Source: Ohtaekwangia sp036786105 (lineage in GTDB: Bacteria > Bacteroidota > Bacteroidia > Cytophagales > Cyclobacteriaceae). From it: a stretch of 64,000 nucleotides of DNA. The DNA is taken from assembly GCF_036786105.1 (NCBI RefSeq), contig NZ_DAIQRQ010000008.1, forward strand, positions 62,001-126,000. The letters run 5' to 3'. The position numbers and the translations under genes were made by a program. Below the pieces are notes generated by a model that saw only the letters and a list, made by a program, of their open reading frames with translations, did no database searches and was not told where the DNA came from. Each line of letters opens with the position of its first letter. Position 1 is the first letter of the stretch. This document shows positions 9,262-17,086 of this stretch, piece after piece.

Positions 9262-11082
9262 ATGAAGATCTATTTGCGCATTCTTCAGTATGCCCCGGGC
9301 ATACGATCCCAACTGATCAAATTTTTGATTTACTCCATACTCGCATCCATATTTAGTGCCATATACCTGGGGTTACTGCAGCCAATGCTTGATATATTGT
9401 TTATTCAGAAAGTTGACGCTGGTGCAACGAGTTATCCTGAGTTTGCCTTTTCGATGGACTACTTTAAAACAGTAGTGAAATATTATTTCAGCGATGTTAT
9501 TCATGAAGACGGACCATTGCAGGCCTTGCTATATGTGTGTCTGTTCATTGTTACGTTCGTGCTATTCTCCAATGTATTCCGCTATATGGAGCGCATGGTG
9601 GCTTCGCGGGTAAAGGCGGATGTAGTGAAAAACCTACGCATTCATATATTCAAAAATGTATCGCAGCTTCATGTAGGGTTCTTTAATGATCAACGCAAAG
9701 GCGACCTCATCTCCCGATTTACCAATGATGTGGGCGAAGTTGAAAATACAGTAGTAAATGGTTTCAAAGCTGTAAAGGAGCCTATCACGCTCATCACCTA
9801 TATTATCGTTCTCTTCTCCATCTCAACCAAGCTTACGCTGTTTACGCTGATCGTGTTGCCACTTACCGGTGGTGTGATCTCTGAGATCATCAAGCGATTA
9901 AAGAAACGTGCCGTGCAAAGCCAGGAAACGATGGGACGCATCGTAAATATATTGGATGAAGCTTTCAGTGGCATGCGCGTAATCAACGCCTTTAATGCCC
10001 GTGGCTTTTTACTCAGGAAGATTGAAGATGAGGCAACGTTTCACCGCAAGGTAAATTTATCGATCTCGCGCAAGAATGAACTGGCATCACCATTGTCAGA
10101 ATTTCTGGGTGTGATCGTAGTGGCATTTATATTATACTATGGTGGCCAGTCGGTAATGGCGGGTGATAAAGAGCTTCCTCCGTCTGCATTTATACTTTTT
10201 CTTGCAGTATATGCATCGATGATACAGCCTGCCAAAAACTTTTCAAACGGAGTTACATCACTGCAAAAAGGTGTAGTATCTGCTGAGCGGATTTTTGCTA
10301 TTATCGATACGCCTTCGGCTATACAGAATAAACCCAATGCTATACACCTTGAACAGTTTAAAGGAAGTATTGAATTTAAAAATGTAGGCTTTGCGTACGA
10401 GCGCGAACCGGTGTTGAAAAATATCAACCTCAAAATTGAAAAAGGTAAAACAATAGCATTGGTTGGTCCTTCGGGCGGAGGTAAATCTACACTGGCTGAT
10501 CTCGTTCCGCGCTTCTACGATCCGGTAGAAGGAGATGTATTGCTCGATGGTATTTCGCTGCGCGACTATGAACTGGAATCGCTCCGAAAACAGATGGGCG
10601 TAGTGACGCAGGAGTCTATTCTCTTCAACGATACAATCTTCAATAACATTGCATTCGGTATGCCGCATGTAAAAGAAGAAGATGTTATACACGCGGCGAA
10701 AGTGGCCAATGCACACGACTTTATTATGCAGACGGAAGAAGGATACCGGACGGTGATTGGTGAGCGTGGTTCAAAACTTTCCGGCGGACAGCGCCAGCGG
10801 TTAAGTATTGCCCGGGCTGTGTTGAAAAATCCTCCGATCCTGATACTCGATGAAGCAACATCAGCGCTTGACTCTGAATCAGAGCGACTGGTGCAGGATG
10901 CATTGAATAACCTGATGAAGAATCGCACATCGATTGTTATCGCACACCGGTTAAGTACGGTACAGCACGCCGATGAGATCATTGTGATTCAGCGTGGTGA
11001 GATCGTAGAGCGTGGTCGTCATGATGATTTGATTCAGAAAGACGGGCTTTACAGAAAGCTCAAGGATATACAGCGTGTGTAG
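9262..11082 (+). CDS. MsbA-type ABC exporter (fused permease/ATPase)
   Basis: A 606-residue half-transporter: six transmembrane helices over residues 1-330, then an ATPase with Walker A G-P-S-G-G-G-K-S-T, signature L-S-G-G-Q-R-Q-R and Walker B I-L-I-L-D-E-A-T-S-A-L-D, followed by the H-loop A-H-R-L-S-T-V. It would act as a homodimer flipping a lipid (lipid A/core is usual for MsbA) or exporting a hydrophobic compound across the inner membrane. The start is ATG at 9262. All motifs are intact. Confidence 0.9.
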   Translation: MKIYLRILQYAPGIRSQLIKFLIYSILASIFSAIYLGLLQPMLDILFIQKVDAGATSYPEFAFSMDYFKTVVKYYFSDVIHEDGPLQALLYVCLFIVTFVLFSNVFRYMERMVASRVKADVVKNLRIHIFKNVSQLHVGFFNDQRKGDLISRFTNDVGEVENTVVNGFKAVKEPITLITYIIVLFSISTKLTLFTLIVLPLTGGVISEIIKRLKKRAVQSQETMGRIVNILDEAFSGMRVINAFNARGFLLRKIEDEATFHRKVNLSISRKNELASPLSEFLGVIVVAFILYYGGQSVMAGDKELPPSAFILFLAVYASMIQPAKNFSNGVTSLQKGVVSAERIFAIIDTPSAIQNKPNAIHLEQFKGSIEFKNVGFAYEREPVLKNINLKIEKGKTIALVGPSGGGKSTLADLVPRFYDPVEGDVLLDGISLRDYELESLRKQMGVVTQESILFNDTIFNNIAFGMPHVKEEDVIHAAKVANAHDFIMQTEEGYRTVIGERGSKLSGGQRQRLSIARAVLKNPPILILDEATSALDSESERLVQDALNNLMKNRTSIVIAHRLSTVQHADEIIVIQRGEIVERGRHDDLIQKDGLYRKLKDIQRV

Positions 11083-11193
11083 AATTATTATAAAGTTATA
11101 CCGGAAGGTACGTGGTTTACCGAATGTCAGATTTTTCATTTACCTTTAGTCAGTATATTATTTCAATTCTATAAGGACTTTAATGGTACTCAC

Positions 11194-11505
11194 ATGAGTA
11201 AGAACAGAGTTATTTTTTATATAGTATTTGCAGCTTTTCACCTGGGAGCTTTCATTTTTACCGTTGCCCTGGATAATGATACAAACCTTCTCTTTAGTAT
11301 GGTAAGCTGGGTGCCTACCTTTAAGTGGATTACGTTTTTTGGATTATCACTCTTAATTGCAGACGTTATTTGGTCATGGATTATCAATCGCGATTCGAAA
11401 AAAGAAAAAGAAGCCCTCACACACGAGCTCAACACGCTCAAAGCAAAATTATTCGATCTTCAGGAAGCTGCCCGGCAAACTCCGAAGTCTCCTTCACAAC
11501 ACTAG
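11194..11505 (+). CDS. Small two-helix membrane protein with coiled-coil tail
   Basis: A 103-residue protein of unknown function. Two hydrophobic helices (about residues 7-27 and 45-66, the second ending LLIADVIWSWI) are followed by a charged helical tail KKEKEALTHELNTLKAKLFDLQ that looks like a short coiled coil. It lies between the exporter and the ComM-like gene, 22 bp before the latter, so the two are probably co-transcribed. It is not recognised beyond this. Confidence 0.65.
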   Translation: MSKNRVIFYIVFAAFHLGAFIFTVALDNDTNLLFSMVSWVPTFKWITFFGLSLLIADVIWSWIINRDSKKEKEALTHELNTLKAKLFDLQEAARQTPKSPSQH

Positions 11506-11527
11506 GTATCTGTAACTTTCTTCCGCC

Positions 11528-13066
11528 ATGGTAGCAAAAACTTTTGGCGGAGCCGTGCACGGTGTAGATGCGCGCACCATTATGGTAGAAGTGAGTGTGG
11601 GGCAGGGCACACGTTTCTATATGAGCGGCCTTCCCGACAATGCAGTAAAGGAGAGCCAGCACAGAGTGGAGTCGGCACTAAAAGCTGCAGGTTTTTTTAT
11701 GCCGCGTAACAAAACGGTTGTAAACCTTGCACCGGCCGATCTTCGTAAAGAAGGTTCAGCTTATGATCTGCCCATTGCATTGTGCATTCTGCGAGCGTCC
11801 GCGCAAACAGTAACAGACCGGTTGGAGCACTATATCATTATGGGAGAGCTTGCGCTCGATGGACGGTTGCGTCCTATCAAAGGTGTGCTGCCCATTGCCA
11901 TACAGGCAAGGAAAGAAAAGTTCAAAGGATTTATACTCCCCAGCGACAATGCGCGCGAAGCAGCTATAGTAAACGACCTGGATATCCTTCCGGTAAGTAC
12001 ATTAAAAGAAGCGATCGATTTCCTGGAAGGTAAAATTACTATTGAGCCGTTGCGTGTAGATACGCGCGAGGTATTTGCGTCCAAAGTAAATCACTACGAT
12101 ACCGACTTTAAGGATGTTCAGGGACAAGAGAATATAAAGCGTTCGCTTGAAATTGCTGCAGCCGGTGGTCATAACGTGATCATGATCGGTCCTCCCGGTG
12201 CAGGAAAAACCATGCTGGCCAAACGCCTTCCTACTATACTGCCTCCGCTTACGTTGAATGAAGCATTGGAGACAACCAAGATACATTCTGTTGCCGGGAA
12301 GCTGGGACGCGATGCCGCATTAATGACCATGCGGCCATTCAGAAGTCCACATCACACGATATCAGATGTTGCACTGGTGGGGGGCGGAGGTAATCCGCAG
12401 CCGGGAGAAATATCGCTGTCGTGTAACGGTGTACTGTTTCTTGACGAGCTTCCTGAATTTAAACGTAGTGTGCTTGAAGTGATGCGGCAGCCGATGGAGG
12501 AAAGAAAGGTCACTATATCCCGCGCGAAGCTCTCTATTGATTATCCCGCCAATTTTATGTTGGTGGCCAGTATGAATCCTTGTCCATGCGGATATTTCAA
12601 TCATCCGGAAAAAGAATGCGTGTGTGGCCCGGGTGTAGTGCAGCGTTACCTCAGCAAGATCAGTGGGCCGTTGCTCGATCGCATCGATCTGCATGTAGAG
12701 GTAGTGCCGGTAAGTTTCGATGAGATGACTGCCAATCGCAAAACAGAAACAAGCGAGGAGATACGGAGTCGTGTTGTGCAGGCGCGTGCTATACAGGCGG
12801 AGCGATTCAAAGATCAGGCAAATATATACTGCAATGCCATGATGCCTTCTAACATGGTAAAGGAAGTGTGCAGTGTAAATGATGCAGGTAAAGCTTTGTT
12901 GAAAACTGCGATGGAACGACTGGGGCTTTCGGCGCGTGCGTATGATCGTATATTGAAAGTATCGCGCACCGTGGCGGACCTTGCGTCTTCGCCGGAAATA
13001 AAAGTTGAGCATCTTGCAGAGGCAATTCAATATCGCAGCCTCGACCGCGATGGCTGGGCAGGCTGA
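11528..13066 (+). CDS. comM: YifB/ComM-family Mg-chelatase-like AAA+ ATPase
   Basis: A 512-residue protein with an N-terminal Lon-protease-S5-like fold (residues 1-170), a central AAA+ module with Walker A G-P-P-G-A-G-K-T and Walker B V-L-F-L-D-E-L-P-E-F, a Cys-rich insert N-P-C-P-C-G-Y-F-N-H-P-E-K-E-C-V-C-G-P, and the Mg_chelatase_C domain. In Vibrio and Haemophilus ComM is a branch-migration helicase that promotes integration of transforming DNA; the same role here is inferred from the family only. Its stop codon precedes the ORF6N gene by 29 bp. Confidence 0.92.
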   Translation: MVAKTFGGAVHGVDARTIMVEVSVGQGTRFYMSGLPDNAVKESQHRVESALKAAGFFMPRNKTVVNLAPADLRKEGSAYDLPIALCILRASAQTVTDRLEHYIIMGELALDGRLRPIKGVLPIAIQARKEKFKGFILPSDNAREAAIVNDLDILPVSTLKEAIDFLEGKITIEPLRVDTREVFASKVNHYDTDFKDVQGQENIKRSLEIAAAGGHNVIMIGPPGAGKTMLAKRLPTILPPLTLNEALETTKIHSVAGKLGRDAALMTMRPFRSPHHTISDVALVGGGGNPQPGEISLSCNGVLFLDELPEFKRSVLEVMRQPMEERKVTISRAKLSIDYPANFMLVASMNPCPCGYFNHPEKECVCGPGVVQRYLSKISGPLLDRIDLHVEVVPVSFDEMTANRKTETSEEIRSRVVQARAIQAERFKDQANIYCNAMMPSNMVKEVCSVNDAGKALLKTAMERLGLSARAYDRILKVSRTVADLASSPEIKVEHLAEAIQYRSLDRDGWAG

Positions 13067-13095
13067 TGATGTGCTGTAGTAAAGTATATATCGAT

Positions 13096-13635
13096 ATGAG
13101 TAAAAAGATAGCTGTTATTCCCGATCAGGTTTTGATGAAGAAGATATTCATCGTACGGAATCAGAAAGTAATGTTGGATACTGATCTTGCCGGGCTTTAT
13201 GGTGTAGAAACAAAACAACTGAAGCGTGCTGTAAAGAGAAATGCTGAGCGGTTTCCAAAAGACTTTATGTTCGAGTTAAATAGTAAAGAGATCGCCAACT
13301 TGAGGTGCCAAATTGGCACCTCAAGTTGGGGCGGAGCACGCTATATACCGATGGCTTTTACCGAGCAGGGTATAGCGATGCTGTCCAGTGTGTTGAACAG
13401 TGAGCGTGCTATTCTTATGAACATCCATATAATTCGGGTGTTTACGCGCATGCGTGAGATGTTACTCACACATAAAGACATCTTGCTACAGTTGAAGCAG
13501 CTTGAACGAAAAGTTACCAATCAGGATGGCGATATAAAACTCATCTTTGAATACTTGAAGGAGTTACTGAATCCAAAAACAGGACCTATGCGAAAGATAG
13601 GGTTTCGGAGAAAAGACGAGTCAACGATAGATTAG
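13096..13635 (+). CDS. ORF6N-domain putative DNA-binding protein
   Basis: A 179-residue protein. The N-terminal ORF6N domain reads I-F-I-V-R-N-Q-K-V-M-L-D-T-D-L-A-x-L-Y-G-V-E-T-K-x-L-K-R-A-V-K-R-N, then R-F-P-x-D-F-M-F-E-L, S-S-W-G-G-A-R-Y and A-F-T-E-Q-G-I-A-M-L-S-S-V-L-N-S-E-R-A-I. The C-terminal third is a helical, coiled-coil-like segment. ORF6N is a KilA-N-related domain found in phage and chromosomal genes and is believed to bind DNA. ATG at 13096 is preferred to the Met ten codons upstream, which overlaps the comM stop. The coding sequence contains a perfect palindrome at 13295-13329. Confidence 0.85.
   Translation: MSKKIAVIPDQVLMKKIFIVRNQKVMLDTDLAGLYGVETKQLKRAVKRNAERFPKDFMFELNSKEIANLRCQIGTSSWGGARYIPMAFTEQGIAMLSSVLNSERAILMNIHIIRVFTRMREMLLTHKDILLQLKQLERKVTNQDGDIKLIFEYLKELLNPKTGPMRKIGFRRKDESTID
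13295..13329. repeat. Perfect 35-bp palindrome inside the ORF6N gene
   Basis: The left arm CCAACTTGAGGTGCCAA (13295-13311) is exactly complementary to the right arm TTGGCACCTCAAGTTGG (13313-13329), with one central base (A, 13312). The frame reads through it as N-L-R-C-Q-I-G-T-S-S-W, matching the ORF6N family segment, so it is not an insertion that breaks the gene. RNA from either strand would fold into a long hairpin. Confidence 0.95.
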
Positions 13636-13723
13636 CAATGCCGTTGTACAGATAGTTTATTTTTTGTTTTTCGCAACGGGCCTATCTGTATACTTTGTTC
13701 TGAATGCGTAATTTTGACTTGAC

Positions 13724-14164
13724 GTGAAACGCATCATTATACTCTATAGCCTCGCACTTGCAGCACTGGTATTTGTATTAAAATTTCTGGAATACCGATT
13801 TATTATACGCGATCTCTCCCTCGAATTTTATATGGGAGTGATCGCGTTGTTGTTTACCATAGTCGGGATATGGCTAGGGCTAAAGCTCACCCGGAAAAAA
13901 GTCATTGTCCATGTTTCTCAACCTCCTGTTCGCGATGTATTTCAGATTGATGAAAAGATGCTGCAGCAAACCGGCATCAGTAAACGCGAATACGAAGTTC
14001 TGGAACTGATGGCCAAAGGGCTCTCGAACCAGGAAATAGCCGATAAGCTTTTTGTTTCGCTTAACACGATAAAGACACATTCCTCCAATCTTTTTGTAAA
14101 ACTGGACGCCAAAAGAAGAACCCAGGCCATTGAGCGGGCCAAGCAACTGCGGCTTCTGCCCTGA
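13724..14164 (+). CDS. Membrane-anchored LuxR-family transcriptional regulator
   Basis: A 146-residue protein with two N-terminal transmembrane helices (about residues 3-21 and 34-56), a short linker, and a C-terminal LuxR/FixJ-type helix-turn-helix: S-K-R-E-Y-E-V-L-E-L-M-A-K-G-L-S-N-Q-E-I-A-D-K-L-F-V-S-L-N-T-I-K-T-H. There is no receiver domain, so it is not a classical response regulator. The only sensible start is GTG at 13724. A TAATTTTG at 13709-13716 fits a Bacteroidota -7 element just upstream, although no -33 TTG is at the right distance. It is followed by the DUF4199 gene, a common pairing in this phylum. Confidence 0.82.
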   Translation: MKRIIILYSLALAALVFVLKFLEYRFIIRDLSLEFYMGVIALLFTIVGIWLGLKLTRKKVIVHVSQPPVRDVFQIDEKMLQQTGISKREYEVLELMAKGLSNQEIADKLFVSLNTIKTHSSNLFVKLDAKRRTQAIERAKQLRLLP

Positions 14165-14183
14165 GCAATACATAAATCTGGTC

Positions 14184-14233
14184 CTTTCGGGTGAATAAGT
14201 CTATATTGAACAGAATCATACTTTCGGGTGAAT
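14184..14233. repeat. 13-bp direct repeat between luxR-type and DUF4199 genes
   Basis: CTTTCGGGTGAAT occurs at 14184-14196 and again at 14221-14233, 37 bp apart, in the intergenic stretch just ahead of the DUF4199 start. It could be a regulator binding site. Confidence 0.7.
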
Positions 14234-14279
14234 GTCAAGAACCCACGAAATCCTTGATTTGGAGAAAAATAAACGCACT

Positions 14280-14813
14280 ATGAAAAAGATAATTATCACC
14301 AATGGCCTCATTGCAGGCGCGATTGTATCGTCCATGTTTTTGATTACACACCCACTCTTCGATAAAGGCATCCTCAATTATGATAATGGTATGATCATCG
14401 GCTACACCTCGATGGTCATTGGGTTATCGCTCGTATTTGTGGGAATCAAAACCTACCGCGATCAGCATCAGAAGGGCGTGATTACGTTTGGCAAGGGTGT
14501 GCAGATCGGGTTGCTGATAACCCTTGTGGCTTCTATCGTGTATGCGCTCTGCTGGGAGGTATCGTTCAATACATTTGCATCTGATTACACTGAAAAGTAT
14601 ACGCAGCATTATGTGGATAAAATGAAAAGGGAGGGTGCCAGCGAAACGGAGATCACTCAGATGCGCACAGAGATGGCAGAGTTTAACGAGTACTATAAAA
14701 ATCCCATTATCCGCTTTGGTGTTACCATTATGGAAATAGCGCCCGTGGGAATTGTTATCACACTCATCAGCGCAGCGCTTTTGAGACGAAAAGAATTTCT
14801 GTCCGCCACCTGA
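14280..14813 (+). CDS. DUF4199 domain membrane protein
   Basis: A 177-residue membrane protein with four hydrophobic helices: M-K-K-I-I-I-T-N-G-L-I-A-G-A-I-V, G-M-I-I-G-Y-T-S-M-V-I, an F-G-K-G-V-Q-I-G segment and a C-terminal I-A-P-V-G-I-V-I-T-L-I-S-A-A-L-L-R-R-K. This is the DUF4199 pattern, of unknown function. Between TM3 and TM4 is a polar helix with a periodic charged pattern (YVDKMKREGASETEITQMRTEM). The start at ATG 14280 places the first helix at the N-terminus. Confidence 0.85.
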   Translation: MKKIIITNGLIAGAIVSSMFLITHPLFDKGILNYDNGMIIGYTSMVIGLSLVFVGIKTYRDQHQKGVITFGKGVQIGLLITLVASIVYALCWEVSFNTFASDYTEKYTQHYVDKMKREGASETEITQMRTEMAEFNEYYKNPIIRFGVTIMEIAPVGIVITLISAALLRRKEFLSAT

Positions 14814-14992
14814 TATAGTGAGTCTATATTTCAATGTAAATGGCCTCCTGAAAGGAGAAAACGCTATTGGCGTAACCAAGGTGTAACATATATATGTGAA
14901 CACGTATGTGCACAGATGTACAGGTTTAGGTAATGATTGTATATTGGCAATAAATTTGTATCTCCCATAGATATTGTCAGTATATAAATAGA

Positions 14993-15364
14993 ATGACCTA
15001 CTCTGAGAAACTCGAAAATGCAAAGATTCTCTACCCGTTCGATCGCTGGCTGGAAGCTTACGATCAAGGCCTGGACCAGTATTCGGATGAGAATTGCGAT
15101 CGTGCCAAAATTATACTTGATAACCTCATCGATAAATTGATAAGTCTGGAAGAGACTGCTTCTATCAATGATAAGCTGGGGTTATTTCGCGAAGCTGTTG
15201 AGCATCTGAATTTTCTGAATGATGAAATTGACGGTAGTCTTATTGAAACGGGAGAACGTGAAGACCTTTGCACGCTGTTCAATGAAATAGCTACGGCAGC
15301 GGGTTTGAACCCAACAGAGTATGGAGGAGGGGAAGGCATTGCTTCCGAATGGTGCGACTGGTAA
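14993..15364 (+). CDS. Small acidic protein of unknown function
   Basis: A 123-residue soluble, acidic, mostly helical protein without signal peptide. Its C-terminus E-Y-G-G-G-E-G-I-A-S-E-W-C-D-W is distinctive. The family was not recognised. Size, acidity and isolation resemble orphan immunity-type proteins, but no toxin gene is adjacent, so this is speculation. It has its own upstream region (14814-14992, containing TAAATTTG as a possible -7 element) and a terminator immediately after it. Confidence 0.6.
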   Translation: MTYSEKLENAKILYPFDRWLEAYDQGLDQYSDENCDRAKIILDNLIDKLISLEETASINDKLGLFREAVEHLNFLNDEIDGSLIETGEREDLCTLFNEIATAAGLNPTEYGGGEGIASEWCDW

Positions 15365-15390
15365 AAGTATAGATTGAATGAATAAGAGAT

Positions 15391-15425
15391 AATGGGACCG
15401 CTATGCATAACGGTCCCATTTTTAT
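15391..15425. terminator. Bidirectional intrinsic terminator
   Basis: A 10-bp perfect stem AATGGGACCG / CGGTCCCATT with a 10-nt loop and a T run on the + side. It lies between the convergent small acidic gene and the His-motif operon and overlaps the stop codon of the latter by a few bases. Confidence 0.85.
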
Positions 15426-17071
15426 TCTACAACCGTATCGAATGCACTGTTCAGTATTTTTCCATTGCGCTTCAGCTGTATCCAGATGCGATAATTACCG
15501 GGAGATGGAAATGCATAGGGGAATTTTACAACAGAATGTTCTGCGTGTGTAGTATCATCCGGGGAATGATACATGCTGCCCATTAATGCTTTGTTGCGTT
15601 CGTCTTCGCTCATGGCATCGAGGCGGGCAACGACCTGATTAACACTGTCTATAAAAAGAGTACCTCGCGTTATCTTTTCCCATTGCACCGGGCCAGCTTC
15701 TTTTTCGAAGCGGGTAAGAATAGTTTGTTGAGATGCCATGGAATAATTTCCTACCGGGTGAAGGTGTATATAGGTGCTGCCATCTGTTTTCATAACCACA
15801 GCGTGGCCTTGCATGCCGAGGTATGGCTCCAGTATAGCAGGCTTGCCATGCTCATCCTGAATAGCAAAGGTGAGTTCGTATAGTTTACCCGCAGCGAATG
15901 ATGCATTGGGTTCGTGCTCCCAGATGGCAAATGAACCATCGGCCAGCGCAGTTTTTACTCCGGGTTTACCGCAGAGTACAATATTATCTGCCTGCATGCT
16001 GGCCGAAGTTGCGTCTCCAACCGGTGTTGTACTGTAGAAAGTATCATCACGATCTATAGCCGATGAGTCGATGGATGTGAGTACTGCAGGAACGGAAGCG
16101 CCTATCTCCAGCGTGTCAGGTATAGTTTCTGAAAACCCGGTGAGGCGCGTAATGTCGGCAAACACTAAGTATTTACCGGGTGGGAGTGGAGGCAATGGTG
16201 TAACAAAAGTTGCCGAATCTTTACGATGGGGATGCAGGTGCGCGAATACATCCATGCTGCCGGCTCTTACCAGAAACATGTGCATAAGCTTGCCATGATC
16301 CGGAATTATATAAGAAAGTCTGCGCGTGTTGAACAGATTTTGCAATCGGGTAGTATCGATGCGGAACTCGAGTATATTTCTGCCTGCTGTTTGCGTAACA
16401 ACCGAGGTTGCTTTAAAGGGTTTGTAAGTAAAGCGCCTGTAGCGGTTAGACCAGCTATCCCACCACGTTTTTCCACCCCAGAGCACAAGCAGTAAGAGTA
16501 TAAAACTTACGGCACTGCCAATCCAGCGTTTGCGCGCTATAGCAGCGGTAATTTCTTCTGCCGGCTTTACCTGACCATCGCCTACGCTGGCACCAATAAT
16601 CGTGATCATTAATCCTACCAGAAGAACACACAGCGCTAACAATATCCATCCCAGTGATGAAGGCATTTCTTTTTGAGCGGTAGACACAGCCATTACCGGC
16701 ACGAGTATCTTTCCTTGCCCGGCATCGCCTGCTATATCCAGTTCTATACCAGAGGTGCCGGCACTCATCAGCCACACCATTCCACGAAAGTGGCCGGGTT
16801 CTCCTTCTACAGCGAGAAGGTCATCCGCAGCAGGAGTGCCTTCATCACCTGCAAACCAGTAGGCAGGCTTCGCCCCGATCGTGCGAATGCCGGATGTTTT
16901 GGTATATACATCCACTGTGGCAGTGCCCGGTATAACATCGGGTGGCGTAATGAGAACCATTACCGCATAGGCACCTGCTTTACCTTCAAACGTTACTCCG
17001 GGACTGCCGATGTGTGCCTGGGCCAATGATGAAAGACAGCCTAATAAAATAATGCACAGTAATTTCTTCAT
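15422..17071 (-). CDS. Exported membrane protein with duplicated HGK...HLHP motifs
   Basis: A 549-residue protein, not assigned to a named family. It has a signal peptide (MKKLLCIILLGCLSSLAQAH), an exported beta-rich domain (residues 20-135, H-I-G-S-P-G-V...PPDVIPGTATVDV), two transmembrane helices (about 141-161 and 183-200), then two related His-rich domains. The first has D258-H-G-K...M-H264 and F-A-H278-L-H280-P; the second has E407-H-G-K...G-M-Q-G-H423 and I-H436-L-H438-P. Clustered His/Met suggest metal (perhaps copper) binding, which is inference. It lies 15 bp downstream of the polytopic gene at 17087-18280. Confidence 0.7.
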   Translation of the reverse strand: MKKLLCIILLGCLSSLAQAHIGSPGVTFEGKAGAYAVMVLITPPDVIPGTATVDVYTKTSGIRTIGAKPAYWFAGDEGTPAADDLLAVEGEPGHFRGMVWLMSAGTSGIELDIAGDAGQGKILVPVMAVSTAQKEMPSSLGWILLALCVLLVGLMITIIGASVGDGQVKPAEEITAAIARKRWIGSAVSFILLLLVLWGGKTWWDSWSNRYRRFTYKPFKATSVVTQTAGRNILEFRIDTTRLQNLFNTRRLSYIIPDHGKLMHMFLVRAGSMDVFAHLHPHRKDSATFVTPLPPLPPGKYLVFADITRLTGFSETIPDTLEIGASVPAVLTSIDSSAIDRDDTFYSTTPVGDATSASMQADNIVLCGKPGVKTALADGSFAIWEHEPNASFAAGKLYELTFAIQDEHGKPAILEPYLGMQGHAVVMKTDGSTYIHLHPVGNYSMASQQTILTRFEKEAGPVQWEKITRGTLFIDSVNQVVARLDAMSEDERNKALMGSMYHSPDDTTHAEHSVVKFPYAFPSPGNYRIWIQLKRNGKILNSAFDTVVE

Positions 17072-17086
17072 ACTGAAATGCGTTTG

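Noticed and set aside
12362..13030. 222-codon minus-strand frame opposite comM
   Set aside because: No recognisable motif; lies fully within the conserved ComM coding region.
13066..13635. Prophage or mobile element around the ORF6N gene
   Set aside because: ORF6N genes are common in phages, but no integrase, terminase, repeats or attachment sites flank this one.
14612..14620. TGTGGATAA (DnaA box on the minus strand)
   Set aside because: Isolated and within the DUF4199 coding sequence.
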